Assembly: GCA_964460345.1 (NCBI GenBank)
Contig: CAYWRO010000004.1
Span: 38,700 to 102,699 of the forward strand
Source of the DNA: CAYWRO01 sp964460345
Lineage (GTDB): Bacteria; Planctomycetota; Phycisphaerae; Phycisphaerales; UBA1924
DNA length: 64,000 nucleotides
Direction of reading: 5' to 3'
Positions within the stretch are counted from its first letter, which is position 1, and every line of letters begins with the position of its first letter. Position numbers and translations under genes: made by a program. The notes below the pieces were generated by a model. That model did not search any database, had not been told where the DNA came from, and worked only from the letters and a program-made list of their open reading frames with translations. Positions 7,178 through 15,739 of this stretch are shown piece after piece.

Positions 7178-8629
7178 GTGAAAGACGGCGCCTGCACCCC
7201 TTGGACGACAGTTGCCGCCGCGACGATCCTGGCCGCGGCGTCGGCGCACGGGCAAAACGCATCAATCCAGTCCCTTCGGCCATTCATCAATGACCTGCCG
7301 GATGCGCAAGTAGGTGGCGTATCGGGGGATGGCTCGATCGTCGTGGGGCATGTCGGCTGCAGCCCGTGGCGCCTCGATCAATCAACGGGCATTGTGACCT
7401 GGTCGACCGGGGCGCCGGCCCCGTGTGATCCGATGGGCGGGCCCATCCTGGTCCACGGGGTGTCGCGAGACGGCAGCACCGTGATCGGGGAGAGCCTGGC
7501 TGGCGGCATCGGAGCGCCAATCGACGGGTTCCTGTGGGATGCCGTCGGCGGCATAATCAGCTTCCACGCCTGTCCGCCCACGGGCGACCCGTTCATGACG
7601 TCCATGTGCCCGAACACCGGCGTCAGCGCGGATGGGACGGTCGTGGCCGGTACGGAAGGGATCGTCCTGTTCGGCCCGCCGGCGGGCGAGGCGTTTCGGT
7701 GGACGGAGGGGAGCGGGCGAGTCGGGCTCGGCTTCCTGCCCGGGAGTCCCGACGGCATTTCGCAAGCGAATGACGTCTCCGACGACGGCCAGGTCGTCGT
7801 CGGGCTGGCGGCCTTTCCAGGCGCGCAGCCGCAGGCGATCTACTGGGACGCGGCCAACGCGCCGCACTTGCTGGGGGCCTTTTTCGACGGGGCCGGCGGC
7901 AGGGCGTGGGCGACGAATCACGACGGTAGCGTCATCGTCGGACAGGGCGATCGCCTCACGCTGCCGGATGGCGTGAACCAGTTCCCATGGCTGGAACCGT
8001 GGATCTGGCGCACCGGCGATGAAGAGCCCACTTCGCTGGGGTACGTGATTACCGAGCTCCCCCTTCCAGAGACGCTTCCGCCGGATCTCCTGCCGGAAGA
8101 AATCACGGGAGATGAAAGCTTTATTGAGCACCGGCCGGAGGCGGTCAGCGATGACGGGACCGTCGTCATCGGCAACGTCTTCGGCACCCGCTTCGTCTCG
8201 TTCGAGCGCGACAACGGGTCACACGAGCATGGGCAGGAGTTCCTCTACCCGTGGATCTGGCGGCAGGGGCACGGCATGCAGCTCCTGACCGATGTGCTGA
8301 CAACCGAGTACGGCGCAGATTTGAGCGGCTGGGCGCTCGATGGCGGGTTCGGCGAGGTCCGCGGCATGACGCCCGACGGGTCAATCATCGTCGGTCATGG
8401 CAAGGACCTCAGTCGTCCGGACTCCTTCACCGACCCCTACGTGATCATCATCTCAACCTGCGCTGCGGACCTGACCGGCGACACCGAGGTCGATGTCTTC
8501 GACCTGCTGGCATACCTGGACCTCTGGTTCGCCCAGGATGCCGCCGCAGAGCGGACAGGCGACGATCCCGCCGCGATCGACGTTATCGACCTGCTCGGCT
8601 ACCTCGACGCGTGGTTCGAGGGCTGCTGA
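7178..8629 (+). CDS. Secreted HAF-repeat protein with dockerin-like C-terminus
   Basis: A 483-residue exported protein. Residues 1-26 form a signal peptide ending near AHG. At least seven copies of a short motif of the form V-S-x-D-G-S/T-x-V-x-G follow (e.g. VSGDGSIVVG, VSRDGSTVIG, VSADGTVVAG, VSDDGQVVVG, MTPDGSIIVG). These match the HAF family of extracellular repeats, probably blades of a beta-propeller. The last 55 residues are dockerin-like: CAADLTGDTEVDVFDLLAY and a second VIDLLGYLDAWFEGC ending exactly at the stop codon. The start is GTG 7178 with SD GAGAAGGAGC seven bases upstream. It likely acts outside the cell or on its surface; the ligand is unknown. The next gene carries the same tail. 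Confidence 0.8.
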   Translation: MKDGACTPWTTVAAATILAAASAHGQNASIQSLRPFINDLPDAQVGGVSGDGSIVVGHVGCSPWRLDQSTGIVTWSTGAPAPCDPMGGPILVHGVSRDGSTVIGESLAGGIGAPIDGFLWDAVGGIISFHACPPTGDPFMTSMCPNTGVSADGTVVAGTEGIVLFGPPAGEAFRWTEGSGRVGLGFLPGSPDGISQANDVSDDGQVVVGLAAFPGAQPQAIYWDAANAPHLLGAFFDGAGGRAWATNHDGSVIVGQGDRLTLPDGVNQFPWLEPWIWRTGDEEPTSLGYVITELPLPETLPPDLLPEEITGDESFIEHRPEAVSDDGTVVIGNVFGTRFVSFERDNGSHEHGQEFLYPWIWRQGHGMQLLTDVLTTEYGADLSGWALDGGFGEVRGMTPDGSIIVGHGKDLSRPDSFTDPYVIIISTCAADLTGDTEVDVFDLLAYLDLWFAQDAAAERTGDDPAAIDVIDLLGYLDAWFEGC

Positions 8630-8690
8630 ACCGGTTTTCCGGGCGAACGTGGCCTGCGTCAGGTCTCACCGAGGGCGATTGGCCTGTTTC

Positions 8691-8720
8691 TTGGCCTCGT
8701 GCGGGCTGCGGGGGCATACT
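8691..8720 (+). promoter_or_regulatory. Candidate promoter for the subtilisin-like protease
   Basis: TTGGCC (8691-8696), an 18-bp spacer and CATACT (8715-8720). The -10 is identical to that of the neighbouring HAF-repeat gene; the -35 is only partly matching. Confidence 0.35.
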
Positions 8721-8762
8721 GTCGACAGGACCCTCCTCTCCCCCTGTGCGTACACCTGAGCC

Positions 8763-11669
8763 ATGCAAACAATCCGCACCACTGTTGCTCTTCTCGCCGC
8801 CGCGCCGTGCTTCGCGACGGCGTCAGCTGACCTGACCGGCCCGGTCATCGTCACAACAAGCGGCCCGCTGGCGGCTGACGCTCGAGACTTCCTCGAAGAG
8901 TTCGGCCTGACGCTCCACGGGGCCGCGGGGCGTAACCGATTCATCGGGTCACTCCGGCCCGGTGCGTCGCTCGATGTCCTTACGCGCCTGGCGAGCATCG
9001 AAACGCTGGAACCGCTTGCGCCCGAAGACCGCCTCGACCCCGCCCTCACCGGTGACGCCGCCCTCTGGATGGACGGCGCGGCGGAGAACCCGGCCACCCT
9101 CATCCCGGCTTACGTCACGCTTGCAGACCCGCAGGGGGTCGAAGCCGTCGCCGCGGCGGGCGTACAGATCGTGGGAAGTTTTCACGGCGATCGCGCCCTG
9201 GTGGTGACCGGCCCGCTGGCGGCCGTTCAAAAACTCGCGTGGCTGGACGCCGTTCTGTACGTCGAGCCCGCCCTGCCGCCGCTGGAACCAACCAACGACG
9301 ACAACCGCGCGCGAACGGGCGCCGAGACAGCACAAGCGCCTCCGTACGACATCGATGGCGCCGGCACCACCGTGTTCGTCTTTGACGGCGGCGGCGTACG
9401 CCTGACGCATCTTGACTTCATCGGGCGCGTGACGCTGCTGGACAACGCGCCGCCCGAGCGACACGCAACGCACGTGGCCGGTACCGTGGCCGGCAGCGGC
9501 GCGGCCAGCGACGGGCAGTACCGGGGCATGGCGCCGGCGGCGCACATTCTCTCAGCCCGCTTCCAACGGAGCCAGGCAGGCATCTTCTTCTACACGAACC
9601 CTGGCGACGTCGAACTGGACTACGCGGCGGCTCTTGCGGCGGCCCCGGATCTGGCGGCGGCGAACACCTCGCTCGGGCTCAACGTCACGTCGAACAACTT
9701 CTCCTGCGATCTGTTCGGCAACTACGGTGCGACCGCCTCGCTTCTGGATGGCTTCGCCACGGGCTCGCTTGGCAAGCCGCTCGCCATGGCGTGGTCCGCC
9801 GGCAACGACCGCCCGGGAAACTGCGGCAGCCAGTACGGCACGCTGTCGCCACCCTCGGCCGCCAAGAACCCGATCAGCGTGGGCGCGATCAACTCCGACG
9901 ACGACTCCATGACCACGTTTTCAAGCTGGGGTCCCACCGACGATGGTCGCATGAAGCCGGACCTCTGCGCACCTGGCGACCAGGTCTCCGGCGATGGCGG
10001 CGTCACCTCTCCCAACTCAAGCTCGAACACCGGCTACGTGACGCTGCACGGGACGTCGATGGCCTCGCCGACCGTCACCGGGCTCGTCGCGCTGCTTACG
10101 CAGGATTACCGCCAGCGCAATCCAGGCGCGGCAGATCCGCTGCCATCCACGCTCAAGGCGGGCCTGATGCACACGGCTTTCGACATCGAGCAGCCCGGAC
10201 CCGACTACCGCTCCGGCTACGGCAGCGTGCGGGTTATCCCCGCCATTGAAGCGATGCGCGGCGGACTCTTCCTGGAAGACGAACTGACCACCGGCGAGGT
10301 CGCCGGCTTCAACCTGCTCATCGCGCCGGGCGATCCGGAATTGCGCCTGACGATGGCCTGGGACGATCCTTCCGCCCTGCCAAACACGCCGTCGCAGCTC
10401 ATCAATGACCTCGACCTTGTTGTGCTCGATCCAGAAGGGCAGCGGGCGTTTCCGTGGACGCTGGACCCCATGAACCCGGATCTGCCCGCCGTCCGCACTG
10501 AAGAAGATCACGCCAACAACAATGAGCAGGTTCTCGTGGAGAATCCCGCATCCGGGCTCTGGCGCGTCCTCATTCGCGGCGACATCGCCGAGGGCCCTCA
10601 GACCCTCTCCATTTTCACATCCCACGCCCTGAATCCCGAAGGCGTGCGAATCCGTGCAGATGGGGTCATTCCCGCCCTGGTCTCCCCGGCCACGCCCACG
10701 CCGATCGAGGTGGAGATCACGGCATTCGGCGAAACAGTGACAGATGCAACGATGTTCTATCGCCTCGCGCCGGAGCAGGCTTTCCAAGGTGTGCCGATGT
10801 CGCCCGCGGATGGTGATCGATGGAGCGCCCTGCTTCCCCCTGTCGGGTGCGCCGACCTGCCCGAGGTGTACTTCACAGCGACCGGCAGCGTGACGGGCGT
10901 CGTCTCGAACCCGACCGATGCGCCAGCCGCAGCGTACGGCCTCGTCATCGGACAGATTGATGAGCCTTTCGCGGATGACTTCCAGGACGACCAGGGATGG
11001 ACGATCACCGGCCAGGTCAGCGCCGGCGCCTGGGAACGCGGCGCCCCCGCTGGAAACGGCCAGCGCGACCCGATCGACGACTTTGACGGCTCCGGCTTCT
11101 GCTACGTCACCGGGCTCGGCTTGAACAACGATCTCGATGGCGGCGCTACGACGCTCACCTCACCCGTTTTTGACGCGACCCGCGGCGGAATGGGCGGGGT
11201 CGCCACCCTGCGATATGCGCGCTGGTTCAGCGGCTCGGGCAGCGACCCTTCGACGGACAGCCTGACTGTCGAACTCTCCAACGACGCGGGCGAAACGTGG
11301 ATCGAGCTTGAGCGAATCGGCCCCGATCCGGATGGCCTGCTTCCACGCTGGGTGGAGCGTACCTGGACAATCGGAGACGTCGTGACGCCCACGAACGCCA
11401 TGCAGCTCCGCTTCATCGCCGAAGACACGGACGTCCCTTCCGTGATCGAAGCGGCCGTGGACGCCGTGCGTGTCTCCATCTTCTCGTGCGACGACAGCCC
11501 GGTGTGCCTCTGCGAGGTCGACGCCAATCCGGGGATCGACGTGTTCGACCTGCTGACCTACCTCGACCGCTGGTTCGCGGCGGAACAATCCGCCGATCTG
11601 GACGGCGTGCCCGGCGTGGACGTCTTCGATCTGCTCACATTCCTGGATTGCTGGTTCGAGGGCTGCTGA
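8763..11669 (+). CDS. Subtilisin-like serine protease (S8) with dockerin-like C-terminus
   Basis: A 968-residue secreted peptidase. Residues 1-22 are a signal peptide (LLAAAPCFATASA). An inhibitor-like propeptide region follows, then the S8 catalytic domain of roughly residues 195-500. Catalytic residues are Asp208 (VFDGGG), His234 (HATHVAG) and Ser432 (GTSMASP), with the oxyanion Asn in SAGN. The Asp motif is DGG rather than the usual D-T/S-G. A beta-rich region of about 400 residues comes next, and then a two-helix dockerin-like tail with two DVFDLLT motifs that ends WFEGC at the stop codon, as in the preceding protein. It is probably an extracellular degradative protease attached or assembled through that tail. 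It converges with htrA, with 40 bp between them. Confidence 0.9.
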   Translation: MQTIRTTVALLAAAPCFATASADLTGPVIVTTSGPLAADARDFLEEFGLTLHGAAGRNRFIGSLRPGASLDVLTRLASIETLEPLAPEDRLDPALTGDAALWMDGAAENPATLIPAYVTLADPQGVEAVAAAGVQIVGSFHGDRALVVTGPLAAVQKLAWLDAVLYVEPALPPLEPTNDDNRARTGAETAQAPPYDIDGAGTTVFVFDGGGVRLTHLDFIGRVTLLDNAPPERHATHVAGTVAGSGAASDGQYRGMAPAAHILSARFQRSQAGIFFYTNPGDVELDYAAALAAAPDLAAANTSLGLNVTSNNFSCDLFGNYGATASLLDGFATGSLGKPLAMAWSAGNDRPGNCGSQYGTLSPPSAAKNPISVGAINSDDDSMTTFSSWGPTDDGRMKPDLCAPGDQVSGDGGVTSPNSSSNTGYVTLHGTSMASPTVTGLVALLTQDYRQRNPGAADPLPSTLKAGLMHTAFDIEQPGPDYRSGYGSVRVIPAIEAMRGGLFLEDELTTGEVAGFNLLIAPGDPELRLTMAWDDPSALPNTPSQLINDLDLVVLDPEGQRAFPWTLDPMNPDLPAVRTEEDHANNNEQVLVENPASGLWRVLIRGDIAEGPQTLSIFTSHALNPEGVRIRADGVIPALVSPATPTPIEVEITAFGETVTDATMFYRLAPEQAFQGVPMSPADGDRWSALLPPVGCADLPEVYFTATGSVTGVVSNPTDAPAAAYGLVIGQIDEPFADDFQDDQGWTITGQVSAGAWERGAPAGNGQRDPIDDFDGSGFCYVTGLGLNNDLDGGATTLTSPVFDATRGGMGGVATLRYARWFSGSGSDPSTDSLTVELSNDAGETWIELERIGPDPDGLLPRWVERTWTIGDVVTPTNAMQLRFIAEDTDVPSVIEAAVDAVRVSIFSCDDSPVCLCEVDANPGIDVFDLLTYLDRWFAAEQSADLDGVPGVDVFDLLTFLDCWFEGC

Positions 11670-11709
11670 TGGCCGGCGCTCTGGCCCCCCGATCCACCCG
11701 CCTGACCGC

Positions 11710-13173
11710 TCACTTCACGGTCAGCGTCCCGCGCATCCCGCCTCGGTAAAGCAACAGCGTTCGCTCGCGGCTGCCCTGCTCCCCCGTGAAGAACCGCTTC
11801 AGATCCTCCACGCTGCGGGCGGGCGCACCGTCGACGGACAGGATCACATCAAGGCGCTGCAGGCCCGCTTCCTGGGCGCGGCTGGGATTGATCACGTCGA
11901 GCACGACCATGCCATGCGCGGCCCGGATGGAACTCGCCTCGGCCTCCCTCAGCGGCCTGGTGATGATGCCGAACTCGCGCATTACGGTGCCGCCGAGCGC
12001 CATCGCTCGGCCGGTCATCTGGTCCATCAACTCGACCCTGGCGGTCCGCCGTTCGCGATCACGCACATAGACAATCTCAATGGTGGCGCCCGGTTCGGTG
12101 AACGCGATTGCGTTGCGCAGCCGGTTCACGCTCCCGCTGCCGCGGCCGTCTATCGCAATCACCACGTCTCCCTGTCGCAATCCGGCCTTCTCCGCGGGGC
12201 CGCCCGGGATGACCTGCGAAATTAACACGCCCCCGCCGCCGCCCCCCTCGATGCCCGGAACGCCGAGCTGTTCAGCCAGTTGCGGAGACAGGTCCTCCAT
12301 GTCCACGCCCAGCCAGCCGCGCTCTGTGCGTCCATATCGGAGGATCATCTCGTAGACGCTGCGCGCCATGTTCGACGGGATGGCAAAGCCGAGGCCGATG
12401 TTGCCGCCTCGCCCGCCAACGCCGTTCACCGTGAGGATCTGTGTGTTGATGCCGACGATTCGCCCTTCCAGGTCCACGAGCGGCCCGCCGGAGTTGCCGG
12501 GGTTGATTGCGGCGTCCGTCTGAATGAACTCCTCGTAGCGGTCACCCGCCTCCACTCGCCCCCCGCGATACAGGCCGGACCGCCCCTTGGCGCTGATAAT
12601 CCCCGCCGTAACCGACTGTTCGAAGCCGAACGGACTGCCGATCGCCAGCACCCACTCGCCGACTTGGGCGGCATCCGAGTCCGCAAAGGCCGCGGGTGCC
12701 AGATCCGGCGCTTGAATCTTCAGGACTGCCAGATCCGTAGCCGGATCACGCCCAAGCAACTCAGCAGCAAACTCGCGTCCGTCGTAGAGGCGTACGACAA
12801 GCCGATCAGCGCGCCCGGCGACGTGATCGTTTGTCAGAATGTGCCCCTCGGCAGAAACGATCACGCCGGAGCCAAGTCCGGAGTTCTCACGCTCATCAAC
12901 CCATCGACGTCCGAAGATGTCGCGACGAACCAGTTCGATCTTCTCGATCGTCGTGATGTGCACCACGCTGGGCTCGACCTGCTGGGCGACCCGCTGGAAC
13001 GCGCGCGAGAGTGAGCGGGCGTAACGGAGATCCTCCTGAACGTCCGCCTCAGTCAACTGAGGACGCTCGTTCGGTTCGTCCTCTGCCGTCTGTGCGCCGG
13101 CCTGCCACGCCCCTGCCCACACCACCAGAGCCGCCATCGCCGCACGCCATCGCCTCGTGGCCCTTCCGCTCAT
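11710..13173 (-). CDS. HtrA/DegP-type periplasmic serine protease with PDZ domains
   Basis: A 487-residue member of the HtrA family, which degrades or refolds damaged envelope proteins. Residues 1-28 form a signal peptide ending WQAGAQ. The trypsin-like domain holds the triad His117 (TNDHV), Asp147 (ATDLAV) and Ser228 (GNSGGPL). Two PDZ domains follow: about residues 295-385, including GGPAEKAGLRQGDVV, and about 400-487, including PSRAQEAGLQRLDVI. A long glycine run (EGGGGGGV) links strands in the first PDZ. The ATG overlaps the stop of the upstream membrane zinc-ribbon gene as ATGA, so translation is probably coupled, and the TolC-like gene precedes both. The operon suggests envelope quality control around a TolC-type channel. 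Confidence 0.93.
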   Translation of the reverse strand: MSGRATRRWRAAMAALVVWAGAWQAGAQTAEDEPNERPQLTEADVQEDLRYARSLSRAFQRVAQQVEPSVVHITTIEKIELVRRDIFGRRWVDERENSGLGSGVIVSAEGHILTNDHVAGRADRLVVRLYDGREFAAELLGRDPATDLAVLKIQAPDLAPAAFADSDAAQVGEWVLAIGSPFGFEQSVTAGIISAKGRSGLYRGGRVEAGDRYEEFIQTDAAINPGNSGGPLVDLEGRIVGINTQILTVNGVGGRGGNIGLGFAIPSNMARSVYEMILRYGRTERGWLGVDMEDLSPQLAEQLGVPGIEGGGGGGVLISQVIPGGPAEKAGLRQGDVVIAIDGRGSGSVNRLRNAIAFTEPGATIEIVYVRDRERRTARVELMDQMTGRAMALGGTVMREFGIITRPLREAEASSIRAAHGMVVLDVINPSRAQEAGLQRLDVILSVDGAPARSVEDLKRFFTGEQGSRERTLLLYRGGMRGTLTVK

Positions 13174-13589
13174 CCTTGCTCCCTTGCATCCGAGAGACTG
13201 GGCATCTCATTCACGTCAGCAAGCCCGCATTCAGGGCAGCGGGTTCCCCTGCCCTCCCCACCATCGCCGTGTGCCTCGCCCACTCCGTACGCGCAACGCG
13301 GACAACCATCCTCCGGCGTCACGATGAGCCAGCGAACGATGCGGCTCGAGCCCAGCCCCAACAGCGTGCCGACGCCGAGCATCGCTCCGCCGCGGAAGAA
13401 GGACTGCTCCTCCCCAATGTCGCCATAAATCGTCCAGGCTGCTTCGATCTCGCCGGCCGCAAGCAGCGCGAACAGCAGACGCTTCAGCATGAGGTACAAC
13501 CCCGTCAGCACCAGCAGCGTCGCGAGGGCTCGCGCCAGCCAAACGGCCACCGCCCTTGATTCATTCACCCGCCGCGGCGTCATCCTCAT
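13170..13589 (-). CDS. Membrane protein with C-terminal zinc ribbon
   Basis: A 139-residue protein with two hydrophobic segments, about residues 16-45 (VWLARALATLLVLTGLYLML) and a weaker one near 66-90. A cytoplasmic-type zinc ribbon follows, formed by C96-PR-C99 and C118-PE-C121. The ATG at 13589 was chosen because AGGAGGG lies eight bases upstream; a GTG at 13568 is possible. It overlaps the 3' end of the TolC-like gene by 29 bp, and its stop overlaps the htrA start by four bases. This three-gene arrangement implies a joint role in the envelope. The family was not recognised. Confidence 0.65.
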   Translation of the reverse strand: MRMTPRRVNESRAVAVWLARALATLLVLTGLYLMLKRLLFALLAAGEIEAAWTIYGDIGEEQSFFRGGAMLGVGTLLGLGSSRIVRWLIVTPEDGCPRCAYGVGEAHGDGGEGRGTRCPECGLADVNEMPSLSDAREQG

Positions 13590-15534
13590 CTGAGTCGCCC
13601 TCCTGGCCGCCCGGAGCCCTCTGTCCGTCGTCCGCGGCCGGATCAAATGCACCCGGCGCGTCGGCCGGCTCGTGCAGCCCTTCGAACTCGATCTCGATTG
13701 CCGGGCGCTTGCAGTCAAAGGACATGTCGTCGGTCTCGTCGATGACCAGCGGATCATCCGGCATGCCGGGCAGCGGCTCGAAAGTGCCGTCTCGATTGAT
13801 TCGCATCTGACCTGTCGCAAGCAGGTAATCCAGCACCGCGTTGCGCAGATCGGTCAGCGCCTGGTCCCGCGCGTTCTCAGCTTCCAGCAGTTCGTTGAGC
13901 GCATCGAGCTGTTCCTGCGTGGTGATCTCATCGGCCTTGATCTGCTGTTCTACCTGGCGGCGCAGGGTCAGTTGCACCTGCTCCTCGGCCAGCAGAAGGT
14001 TGAAGCGGGCCCGGTCGATCTCGCGAACGGTCGCCCGCACGCCCAGGACGAGCTCATCCCGAAACTGCTCCAGACTGCGCTCGCTGCGCGCCAGTTGAAT
14101 CACCGACCGCCGCAGATTGAGCCGCTCGATCTTGCGGTCCAGCGGCAGCCCGAATGTCACGCTGGCGTCATACTGCGCATCGTTGAGTTCGTACGCCACG
14201 CCCCCCTCACGCTCGTCCGGATCCGTCGGCAACCGCACTCCGGCGCCGACATTCAGATCCGGCAGCAGGTCATTGCGCGCGACCAGTACGCCGCGGCGGG
14301 CGTCGTCGAGAAAATCGCGCACGTTCTGCAGATCCAGCCGGTACATCAGGGCAATCCTCGTGGCCGAATCCGGCGTGATATCCGGCTCCGGCAGGTTCAG
14401 CACGACCTGCCGGATCTGCACCGGCTGCGTGACGGGGATGCCCAGCCGCAACTTGAAACGATCCAGAGAAAGCGCAAAGCCTTCCTTCAGGTTGGCCAGG
14501 TTTGCCTGTGCCCGCCGGACGTTGTTGCGCGCATTGTTCAGGTCATATTCAGGAATGCGCCCCGCCTCGTACCACGCCTCCTGCCGGCGCTCCAGTTCCA
14601 GCAGGCTCTCAAGCTGGCAAGCCTGGTTGCGAATCCTGGCTCGCTGCTGAAGCAGGTCGAAGTAATCACGAGCCAGATCCACGAGCAGTTCGCGCCGGAA
14701 CGACTCAAAGTCGCGCGCTGCGTAGATAATGTTCCGCTCCGACTGGATGAGGTCCTCGCGTGCCGCCAGGCCGGCCCCGCGCAGCAGCGGAATGGACGCA
14801 TCCAGCGAAAGCTGCGACGACTGCACGTACTGATCCGTCGCGGACGAGCGCAAGTTTTCAGTGGCCTCCCACAGCCAGCGTGCCTCCACCTGGCCGCCGT
14901 ATGGCAGCCGCTGCGAAGCTCGCAACTCGTTGATGATGTTCAGCACATGGCTGACATCTCCGTCCCCCTGATCTCCCACGAACGCCACGGACGTCTCGTT
15001 GAAGAACCGCGGACTCCACAGGTGCCGCTCAATGAGCACGTTGATCGCCGCGAGGATGTACTCCTCCTCGGCCGTCAGGAACTCCCGCGCGGTCAGATGC
15101 GACAGTCGGAAAACTTCCGCCAGGTCGAGCGTCATCGGCTCCGTAAGCGCCGCATCTCCCAGCCCCTGGTACCGCTCCAGCCGTGCTGCGAGCTGCGCAG
15201 CCTCCTCCGCCGGTTCCGCGGCAGGCTCGCGCGCATCAAAGCTCAAGGCCGCGGCCGAGGGGTTGGCCGTCTCGAGGTCGGTCTCGCTGACCGCCTTTCT
15301 GTCAATGCGGGGTGTAGACCAGCTTCTCTCCGGAGCGAGCCCGTTCACGCGGCCGGCACTCTCGCTGAGGACGCGTTGCGTCTCGGCGTCGATCTGGTGC
15401 ATCCCTGTCGAACACCCGGCCAAAATCCCCAGAACAAGGGGTGTTGCAGCCGCGAGCCTTGCGCCGACCCGACTCGATCCAAGAATCCTTCGAAACCACG
15501 CTTTGTGCCGTAATTGATTGTAATCCAACGACAT
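13561..15534 (-). CDS. TolC-family outer membrane efflux lipoprotein
   Basis: A 657-residue protein with a lipoprotein signal (LVLGILAGC followed by STG). Long alpha-helical stretches show the internal duplication typical of TolC channels: RQEAWYEAGRIPEYDLNNARNN in the first half and RQVEQQIKADEITTQEQLDALN in the second are equivalent positions before the periplasmic helix turns. TolC proteins form trimeric outer membrane ducts for type I secretion or tripartite efflux. The tail after residue 590 is acidic and low in complexity (DEDDAAAGE). The ATG at 15534 is preferred to the open frame up to 15603 because it places the signal peptide correctly. No adaptor or RND pump gene is adjacent; the next genes encode a zinc-ribbon membrane protein and HtrA. 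Confidence 0.85.
   Translation of the reverse strand: MSLDYNQLRHKAWFRRILGSSRVGARLAAATPLVLGILAGCSTGMHQIDAETQRVLSESAGRVNGLAPERSWSTPRIDRKAVSETDLETANPSAAALSFDAREPAAEPAEEAAQLAARLERYQGLGDAALTEPMTLDLAEVFRLSHLTAREFLTAEEEYILAAINVLIERHLWSPRFFNETSVAFVGDQGDGDVSHVLNIINELRASQRLPYGGQVEARWLWEATENLRSSATDQYVQSSQLSLDASIPLLRGAGLAAREDLIQSERNIIYAARDFESFRRELLVDLARDYFDLLQQRARIRNQACQLESLLELERRQEAWYEAGRIPEYDLNNARNNVRRAQANLANLKEGFALSLDRFKLRLGIPVTQPVQIRQVVLNLPEPDITPDSATRIALMYRLDLQNVRDFLDDARRGVLVARNDLLPDLNVGAGVRLPTDPDEREGGVAYELNDAQYDASVTFGLPLDRKIERLNLRRSVIQLARSERSLEQFRDELVLGVRATVREIDRARFNLLLAEEQVQLTLRRQVEQQIKADEITTQEQLDALNELLEAENARDQALTDLRNAVLDYLLATGQMRINRDGTFEPLPGMPDDPLVIDETDDMSFDCKRPAIEIEFEGLHEPADAPGAFDPAADDGQRAPGGQEGDSDEDDAAAGE
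13598..13604 (-). promoter_or_regulatory. Shine-Dalgarno site inside the TolC-like gene
   Basis: AGGAGGG on the minus strand with an 8-nt spacer to ATG at 13589. It sets the start of the membrane zinc-ribbon gene within the end of the upstream gene. Confidence 0.6.
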
Positions 15535-15739
15535 GCGCCTCCAATGCCTGGTCGCATTTCCCCCGCATTCTGCGCGAATCGTTGCGGTTTGAGAACGTGC
15601 CACCTACCCTCTCCATCCGCTCCGGAGGGCTGAATTCGGCGGCCGAGTACGCCTCTGGCGGCTCGCTCGCCCGCCGCGAGAACCCATCCCGTCCAATATC
15701 CAAACCGGGGGGCCGATTCTTCGAGGAGTGTACCCCAGC

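Noticed and set aside
5151..7283. A 710-codon minus-strand frame extending far upstream of panC.
   Set aside because: Only the last 297 codons match PanC. The upstream part overlaps the zinc-ribbon gene and a plus-strand gene with its own ribosome site.
13672..15513. A 613-codon plus-strand open frame opposite the TolC-like gene.
   Set aside because: The product is Arg/Gln/Leu-rich without motifs; the minus-strand TolC pattern is clear.
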